A stretch of 14,629 nucleotides of DNA, from positions 1 through 14,629 of the forward strand of contig RBNI01004107.1 in assembly GCA_003990745.1 (NCBI GenBank). Reading direction: 5' to 3'. The position numbers and the translations under genes are program-made. Below, piece after piece: positions 9,272 through 14,629 of the stretch. The notes below the pieces were generated by a model. The model did no database searches. It was not told where the DNA came from and saw nothing but the letters and a program-made list of their open reading frames with translations. How positions within the stretch are numbered: position 1 is the stretch's first letter; each line of letters starts with the position of its first letter. This stretch comes from Jimgerdemannia flammicorona. Its lineage: Eukaryota > Mucoromycota > Endogonomycetes > Endogonales > Endogonaceae.

Positions 9272-10371
9272 CTAGACATTCGTTCGATCCCAAGCTTCCG
9301 GAAGGTCTAAGACGAGAGGGTTGGGGTCTGACTCTAGGAGCGTAACCCTGCAAGATTACAAATTCAGAGAGACATTAGACTGCTGTTCAGAGTGACGAGA
9401 CTTCAATCCATTGTGGCAGTGTCAATCTACTGGAAAAATGTTGATTACTTACCAGTCGGCGACGGCTGCCTTGACATGATGGTAAGGAAATCTGTTTTTG
9501 GATTGTAGTCTCGCCCTAGCTTTGGATGCGGACGATTTAACTCCTCTCGAATCTCGACTGTATATTATAAAATCACGTGTTGTAGATTGACAGAAGAGGC
9601 GAAAGAAAAAAGCACTTAGGTTTGCCTTGGCAAAGGAGTTCACAAACTCGAGCAAATTCAGATCCAAATCTGAAGGAGCTCGATAGTTTTCATGCACAAT
9701 CTCGCTTAGCTCTTCTTCAGTAAAGTTAGAGCGTATGTACTCGTCCTCTGGATCGATTATGAAAGAATGGACTAGACTAAAGTAACTATCATAATATTCA
9801 TTATGTATTTTTCAGAAGAGTAGGTTTTGAAATACTTATAATTATTACACCTTTTGCCCAACTCATATAAAATATCTTCAATAGTCCTTCCACTTTTAAG
9901 TTTCCATTTGTGGGCGGGCTTCATCCTTCAAATTTTTATAAAATAGTAAATATTCAAGTTGCAATTTCGGACGAAAAAAGAGTGAAAGGACAAACATACC
10001 GTTTTGTGAAAAGTTCTAGATCTTTTGTACCAAACTCACACTCGACATCATCGTTGGAAGACGGCAAAGAATTTTCCTGTACCTCATTGTTGACTGATAA
10101 CGCGCTTGTTCGTTGTCACCCGGCAGCTGTTGGACATATGTGATAACATAAAAAGTATGAGAATCACCAATGTTATCAGGTAAAATCTTACCGCGTTGAA
10201 AGAATTTGATTCATCTAAATTGTATGAGCCGATATCTGATCTCTCATATACTTGTTCAACATTTCTTTGCTTCACATAATAACACGGTGCTATAAAATTA
10301 AATAATAAGCATACCTGATGATCTTTGCCTTAGATTATTCAGTTGTTCCTACATTTCCATTGCCAATACAT
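9272..10371 (-). CDS. Multi-exon protein of unknown function
   Basis: Seven minus-strand exons join in one frame: 10371-10353, 10289-10192, 10076-10000, 9925-9851, 9776-9453 and 9347-9272 form the six-exon core from an ATG at 10371, giving about 222 aa; a further upstream exon (about 10503 downward) is possible. Introns are 63, 115, 74, 74 and 105 nt. Four donors are GTAAGA, GTATGT, GTGTAA and GTAAGT; the first is a weaker GTAGGA. All acceptors end in AG. The reading phases match at every junction, which is the main evidence. The protein has a tryptophan/cysteine-bearing start (MYWQWK), an acidic linker, then KWKLKSGRTIEDILYELGK and HSFIIDPEDE, FTEEELSEI, a basic serine-rich part, and a C-terminal PNPLVLDLPEAWDRTNV. 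No signal peptide or membrane segment is evident. The SGR-x-IED plus HSFIID pattern recalls uncharacterised Mucoromycota proteins, from memory only. Confidence 0.7.
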
Positions 10372-10411
10372 TGTTGTTGTTTCTTGCACCTTGCTGACCT
10401 ACTTTATGATA

Positions 10412-10503
10412 TTTTACACAATGTCCATAGCCGATTGTTGAACGAGGTTATGTGCATTTTTCTTCTGCCAGGATCCTTTCACTTCGGATGAATTTGCTTC
10501 AAG
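10412..10503 (-). other. Possible upstream exon or 5' UTR of the minus-strand gene
   Basis: A strong acceptor (TTAATTTTAACAG) on the minus strand ends at 10504. The following sequence stays open and protein-like (LEANSSEVKGSWQKKNAH, then QQSAMDIV) until TAA at 10416-10414. It is in the same frame as MYWQWK at 10371, but two stops lie between, and any intron removing them would be only 19-24 nt from the obvious GT. A longer intron using a weak donor (GTTCAA or GTGAAA) is possible. It could equally be spliced leader sequence ahead of the 10371 start. Confidence 0.35.
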
Positions 10504-10564
10504 CTGTTAAAATTAAGAGAGAGGTTTTGTGTGTGAGTAAATGAAAACAAAACATCACTGTATA

Positions 10565-10572
10565 TGACGTCA
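10565..10572. promoter_or_regulatory. CRE palindrome TGACGTCA (proximal to the minus-strand gene)
   Basis: This is a perfect eight-base ATF/CREB bZIP site. It lies 153 bp upstream of the SPT2 start codon and about 190 bp upstream of the likely minus-strand start at 10371. Confidence 0.6.
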
Positions 10573-10629
10573 CATGTTCACTTTGTCTGGCATGCCCCAT
10601 AATTATATCCGCAAAGCCAATATGCAGGG

Positions 10630-10637
10630 TGACGTCA
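10630..10637. promoter_or_regulatory. CRE palindrome TGACGTCA (proximal to SPT2)
   Basis: A second perfect TGACGTCA lies 65 bp from the first and 88 bp upstream of the SPT2 ATG. Being palindromic, both can serve either direction. Confidence 0.6.
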
Positions 10638-10717
10638 CCCACCACAACACTCACCCAACTCGCTTGACCACACATCGCCACCCCCGCTGTTTCTTACCCA
10701 TTCACCCGCCTCACACA

Positions 10718-12783
10718 ATGGAATTCGAGGAGATCCTCAGGATGGCCTCATCAAACACAAAAGAGGCCGAAAAGGATATTGAACGCCGGAAACGCAGACA
10801 GCATGAAGAGGAGCAGCGTAAGCAGAGGGACGAAGAACGCAGACGCCGGGAACAAAAAGAAGCAGACGAACGGAGAAGACGAAGGGCGATGGAGGAGAAG
10901 CGTAGGAAAGACGAAGCAGACAAGCGTGAAAAAGAAAGAGAACAGCGTGACAGGGACAGACCTGGCGTCGGAAAATCAAACACCTCCAGCGGCGGTTTTG
11001 GGCGAACAGCTGGGTTGAGTGCCAAACCAGACAAGAAGGCAGGTCGCCGGAGATTTTCAATGTTCTTATGGTTTTGCATTTTTATTTTTCTTGGTTTTCC
11101 GAGTTGGTCACGCCAACCGAACCATGGTCTATCTGACCCTGACTATGTTCCTTGTGCCATTTCTTATTGGTACAACTCGCGCACAGAAATCAGCGGACCT
11201 CTCTTTTGACGCACTTCTGAAACAAGCGGACGCTATTGACGCCAAAGCTTTACGTGTGGGTCCATCAACAGGGGTGTCGCGAAGTAGTCCTACATTGAAA
11301 GGAAATGAGAGGGACAGGGACAGGGACAGGGAGATGGACGACCGGGGTGCGCGAGGGAATTCTCGCGACATCAACAACAATACAGACATTTCTCGGAAAT
11401 CCGTTGGGGATAGAGATAGAGGCAGGTTGCATGGAAACGGCAGTCTTGGTGGCACACGGCTCAGTGCGTCAGCGATATCTTCACGACTCTCCGGATCTTC
11501 TTCGTCCGCTGCTAATCCTCGATCCCATACTAATGGTGGCGGGAACGGCCGAGTCGCTAGTCCAGCAAGGCTAACTAATGGCACCATCTACGGCTCTAAA
11601 CGCACCGCGAACGTCTCTCGTTCGACCGGCAACGGCGGCACTTCTTCATCTGCTGGTGGAGCCTCGGCCCGCGATCGCTTGAAAGCATCAGTTTTAGCTC
11701 CTCCGCAACGGCTTAACACGAACAAGCGCGATCTGCGAAGTGTCGAAGAAATTCAGGAAGATATGACAAAGCGTAAATCTGGACCTAGTTCGCACAGAAA
11801 CGATCATGGGATGGTTTCGAGAGATAATCGGACGACAAGTGCAGGGAGGATTGGATTCGTAAGTGGCACAGCCGATCGGAATCGGGACAGAGAGAGAGAG
11901 CGAGACAGAGATAGGGATCGGATTAGCTATCGAGACCGAGAGGACGATAGCGACCAGAAGAGGCCAGTCCAGACTGCACGAGGATCCTCCACATCCACGA
12001 GGGCAAAGAATGGAGTTCGTCGAGATCACTCACCTGTACCTGCTTCGAACGGAGTGCGGAGGCGTCCTATGTCGAGATCACCACCCTCTGGCCGCCGTCA
12101 TTCGCCCCCACCCCCGCCGAGAAGACGGCCTCCGCCGCCACCTTCTACGCGCAGACCTGACCGTGGTCGCCGAGGACGATACTACGATGAAGATGACGAC
12201 GATGATATGGATTCATTCATCGACGACGACGACGATGACGACGAGGAGGTACTCGACGCAAGGAGTATAATTGGAAGGATGTTTAATTACGATAGGAAAA
12301 GGTGAGTTGCAATTGGGTGGAAATGTACCAGTGTGCTTCCGTACATGCACTCTTGTTGTAACGGTGAGGAAGGATTTGTTGTTCCCACACACCCGCAATG
12401 CGTCCAACATTTGGTTTCCTTATGTCAATGACAGATACCGTGATGAAGAATATTCGGATGAGGACATGGAAGCTGGTGCGTCAGACGTCCTGCGTGAGGA
12501 GCAGCGAAGGTATATATCCAATTCCTTCACCTTGTTCATACACTTGTCAATCGAAGGAGGTTTTCCTCGTCCAGTTCCATCTTACAACCAGGGTACCTAC
12601 TTTCGGCCATGCTTTTAAAGTGCCAAACTAGCTCGCCTCGAAGACTTGCGTGAAGAACAACGTGAGCGCGAAGAAATGGAGCAAGCGCGACAGCGCAAGC
12701 TACAACGTGGCAAAGGAGGCGGTGGAGGTGCTAACGCCAAAGAGAAGAAAAAATCCGCCGGTCCGGGTATGATAGATCTGTGA
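10718..12783 (+). CDS. SPT2: SPT2-family histone H3-H4 chaperone, four exons
   Basis: Exons 10718-11042, 11194-12301, 12435-12509 and 12621-12783 give about 556 aa. The N terminus (MEFEEILRMAS, then TKEAEKDIERRKRR) is the SPT2 start followed by a long charged helix, roughly residues 14-90. A basic, serine- and Arg/Asp-rich disordered middle follows, with the linker RDLRSVEEIQEDM. The C-terminal SPT2 domain has an acidic patch (YDEDDDDDMDSFIDDDDDDD), ARSIIGRMFNYDRKR, then, across introns 2 and 3, YRDEEYSDEDMEA and REEQRSAKLARLEDLREEQ. SPT2 is known to bind H3-H4 and limit nucleosome loss during transcription. Introns 2 and 3 have good sites (GTGAGT, GTATAT) and fit the domain exactly. Intron 1 is uncertain: its donor GTCGCC is poor, and it was chosen for phase with the acceptor at 11193. 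A GTATGA near 12767 could start another intron, changing the last residues. Confidence 0.9.
11309..11333 (+). repeat. Short GGGACA tandem repeat coding Arg-Asp dipeptides
   Basis: About four units of a six-base repeat lie within SPT2 exon 2 and encode RDRDRD. A similar RD/RE-rich stretch is at about 11880-11940. The unit length keeps the frame, so length variation would be tolerated. Confidence 0.6.
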
Positions 12784-13302
12784 TACAACTTTAGTCATTG
12801 ACTGGAACTTCTAGAATCACATGGATATATGGAGGGGCATGGATGTCTTTGGTAGTAACGATCTTGAACAGTCTATTTGAATGGGGATGGGAATTGCACG
12901 TGGATTGTCGTATTGGAAACTGGAACGGAAAGTTGTATGGTGGATTGTTTTTTTCAATCATATTCCAATGTTCTCGTGCTTGGCATTACTCACGAACTGT
13001 TGGAACACTGCCAGTGTCCGTAATACCATGCCACCCTGTAACACATCAGAGGTGTCATGTCAATGACATTAGGGCAGGCAGTAGAATGTGAAAGCGGACA
13101 ATGAAGTGATTGTATATGGTCCTTTGGTTCAGTGCAACTTGTATCACACCGCTTTTTCTTTCTTCCGTCTCCTGTAATCATATTTTGCCTGTCTTTCCTC
13201 ATGCCATTTTAATTTTGATATACACGTTTCTCTTTGTCTTCGGTAAATTCCACCACTTGGCTCTCTATTCACCTTGATTCTGCCGTTATCATGAAACTTG
13301 TC
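12784..13302 (+). other. SPT2 downstream region, no gene seen
   Basis: About 520 nt follow the SPT2 stop. Open frames up to about 97 codons occur but are rich in W, C and H with no recognisable domain. The stretch probably includes the SPT2 3' UTR. I saw no AATAAA signal. T-rich runs lie at 12946-12955 and 13149-13200. Confidence 0.4.
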
Positions 13303-13323
13303 AAAAAAAAAAAAAAAAAAAAA
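13303..13323 (+). repeat. A21 homopolymer tract
   Basis: Twenty-one consecutive A residues lie between CTTGTC and GTATATAC. It could be a simple repeat, a relic of a retroposed sequence, or the boundary of an old insertion. No convincing flanking duplication was found. Confidence 0.6.
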
Positions 13324-13426
13324 GTATATACATAATACTGAACATTTTCGGGGATAATGATCCTTTGTGTGAGCAATACTCGTTATCGTAATTATCGACA
13401 GTCCACCAAATCCTTCAAAGCATGCC

Positions 13427-14307
13427 ATGGCCAGTTCAACCCAACAATCCTCGTCTCGAGAATCAATGTCTTTCACATTACGAACCCTATCAGCTGAACC
13501 TCCTCCCGGCGGCGACACCTATGTCCTCTTCGTACAATACTCCATCGCTCAAAGCACTTATAAAAAGACCAATTTCCACCACCACACTTTGGCCCTTGCT
13601 CCATCTCTCTTCTCGCAATCGTGGAAGACATGTTCCTGGGCCCTTTGCTCCATCTCTCTTCTCGCAATCGTGGAAGATATGTTCCTGCGACAGTTCTAAC
13701 AATGATCACATTCAGTAAAGAGGTGTGAGTGTTTGCCATTTGCTGCGCTAGCAATGATGAGGGTTGGTAATGAATGCCGATTGGGGAATACGTGATAAAA
13801 TGAAATGACAAGGGTTGGCATTTAACGATGCTAGTTATCTGTATAACTCCACCGCTACCAAATCCAGCGGCCGCTCTATACCATCACCACTCCAATCCAC
13901 GATTCCTGAGCCGCTCACCATATCTTCCAGGCCTCATCATCCTACGACTTCAAAGCCCCAACGGAAACTGCAAAACTAGGACACTTGCCAACTCCCAGGG
14001 TTACGTCCTAGATCGACATATTAGGTGCACACAGTGAGAAAGTTTGCGAGCTCATTGAAGTTCCAAGTTCAAGCCCACGTTAGCTATTATCTTAGCGATA
14101 ATACCTTCGCTGTGGCCCAAATTGGATATGTGCCTCTTGGCCCTGAGAGTAAAGGTATCAATCTCATTGTGTTTCTCGCAGTTTTCACTTACAAACTGCC
14201 TTGCTCATGGAAACCCGACGATCGAGGAGACCGCTGTTCCCCCGCAAGATTACCTCAATGGTTTGTCTCAGAGTTGGGACGCCGATAAAGCCGCGCAAGC
14301 TGAGTAG
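13427..14307 (+). pseudogene. Fragmented coding signal, hypothetical gene or pseudogene
   Basis: The ATG at 13427 has a good context (GCCATGG) and opens MASSTQQSSSRESMSFTLRT, then LSAEPPPGGDTYVLFVQY. After a 49-bp tandem duplication (13592-13688), which shifts the frame, coding signal becomes patchy: NSQGYVLDRHI near 13995-14025, SYYLSDNTFAVAQIGYVPLG at about 14080-14142 in frame 3, and a convincing C-terminal NPTIEETAVPPQDYLNGLSQ, ending in AQAE and TAG at 14307 in frame 1. I found no intron with proper sites and phase to join the last two segments. It is therefore either a gene whose introns I cannot resolve or one broken by small indels. The GYVPL motif faintly recalls the C-terminal part of periplasmic-type solute-binding folds; too weak to name. 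Confidence 0.3.
13592..13688 (+). repeat. 49-bp imperfect direct tandem duplication
   Basis: The block TTGCTCCATCTCTCTTCTCG, then CAATCGTGGAAGA, then TGTTCCTG begins at 13596 and again at 13645. The copies differ by one T/C change within ACATG versus ATATG and by an extra T at the unit joint. Because 49 is not a multiple of three, the second unit is read in another frame. Confidence 0.85.
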
Positions 14308-14629
14308 GCTACCTAATGCCAAGGTCCGTTGTTGGTCTAAGAACACGACCTAGAATAGGGCCGTACTTATTGTGGTATTGTTTCTTGTCTGTCTCTCTGT
14401 TATGTCACTAGATTTCACTGATTTTGGATTCGCGATTGCAATACCCCATTTACCTCATTGAATACGAGCGGACCCAACAGAGGATGCAGCGTCAGCAGAC
14501 ATGGTGCCTCAGAGGCCCCGTTATATCAAGGAGTGCGAGGCTTCAGGAGAGGAGGTTTCTTTACAATAACGAAACATTTTCATCATCTTTGCCCCCTTTG
14601 TGGCGTGTGTGGGGGGGTAGGGGTTGGGG
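14308..14629. other. Right end, no gene seen
   Basis: About 320 nt follow the last stop, with no convincing open frame, tRNA or regulatory motif. The end is G-rich (14609-14629: G7, TA, G4, TT, G4), which could form a G-quadruplex. It does not match a TTAGGG-type telomere array. Confidence 0.4.

Larger units (their letters stand above)
10504..10717. promoter_or_regulatory. Divergent promoter between the unknown gene and SPT2
   Basis: About 200 bp separate the apparent 5' end of the minus-strand gene from the SPT2 ATG. The stretch holds two perfect TGACGTCA palindromes and a pyrimidine/C-rich segment (ACCCACCACAACACTCACCC, then CCCCCGCTG) just ahead of the SPT2 start. No clear TATA box was found. 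A minus-strand GTGAGT donor near 10660 suggests that the minus gene may have a 5' exon here, so the promoters may overlap the transcripts. Confidence 0.5.

Noticed and set aside
9280..9291. tRNA B-box-like sequence (CGTTCGATCCC)
   Set aside because: There is no matching T-stem, anticodon arm or A box, and the bases lie in the last exon of the minus-strand gene (EAWDRTNV).
10290..10325. A 25-nt intron (GTATGC...TATAG) in the minus-strand gene
   Set aside because: It is too short for a normal fungal intron. A 63-nt intron with an upstream donor (GTAGGA at 10352) uses the same acceptor and keeps the frame.
11129..11587. Antisense open frame opposite SPT2 exon 2
   Set aside because: It mirrors the low-complexity Arg/Asp/Ser-rich SPT2 coding strand and shows no independent motif.
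12798..13091. A 97-codon + strand open frame
   Set aside because: The composition is rich in W, C and H with no domain or splice context; it fits the SPT2 3' flank better.
13100..13323. SINE ending in the A21 tract
   Set aside because: No credible A box and B box pair, and no flanking duplication of useful length; GGTTCAGTGC near 13126 is only a weak B-box match.
13144..13518. Minus-strand 124-codon open frame
   Set aside because: It includes a poly-Phe stretch read from the A21 tract and overlaps the better + strand start at 13427; likely a shadow.
14605..14629. Telomere repeat at the window end
   Set aside because: Only G-runs, with no repeated TTAGGG-like unit.

Overview
The window looks like fungal nuclear DNA. 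Intact genes carry short spliceosomal introns (about 63-151 nt), one gene is a clear SPT2-type histone chaperone, and the left 60% is a block of decayed non-LTR retrotransposons. Splice style and one unknown protein suggest an early-diverging fungus (Mucoromycota-like), but this is only an impression.

Left block, 1 to about 8975: almost no CpG (I found five by eye) and full of stop codons. A near full-length LINE (copy 1, + strand, about 236-5981, with A25 tail and a 12-bp target-site duplication) sits inside an older AT-rich minus-strand pseudogene (235 to 1, and 7078 to 5982). That pseudogene retains two CxxC pairs and coiled-coil stretches. To its right, two 5'-truncated LINE copies lie on the minus strand. 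Copy 2 (7152-8701) is inserted into copy 3 (7079-7137 plus 8702 to about 8970), with a 15-bp target-site duplication. All three copies share a 3' terminal motif ahead of the A-tail.

Right block, about 8976 to the end: CpG returns abruptly. A minus-strand gene of unknown function can be spliced in frame through seven exons (stop at 9272, likely start at 10371). It is divergent from SPT2 (10718-12783, four exons on +). The gap between them holds two perfect TGACGTCA palindromes, suggesting a shared ATF/CREB-type promoter. Downstream of SPT2 are a non-coding stretch with an A21 tract, a region of fragmented coding signal (about 13427-14307) with a 49-bp tandem duplication, and a featureless end that finishes G-rich.

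No operon-like or defence-like system is visible. The most unusual signals are the sharp CpG-depletion boundary, the sense-strand-biased C-to-T decay seen in elements of both orientations, the unrecognised CxxC/coiled-coil pseudogene, and the divergent promoter with paired CRE palindromes.
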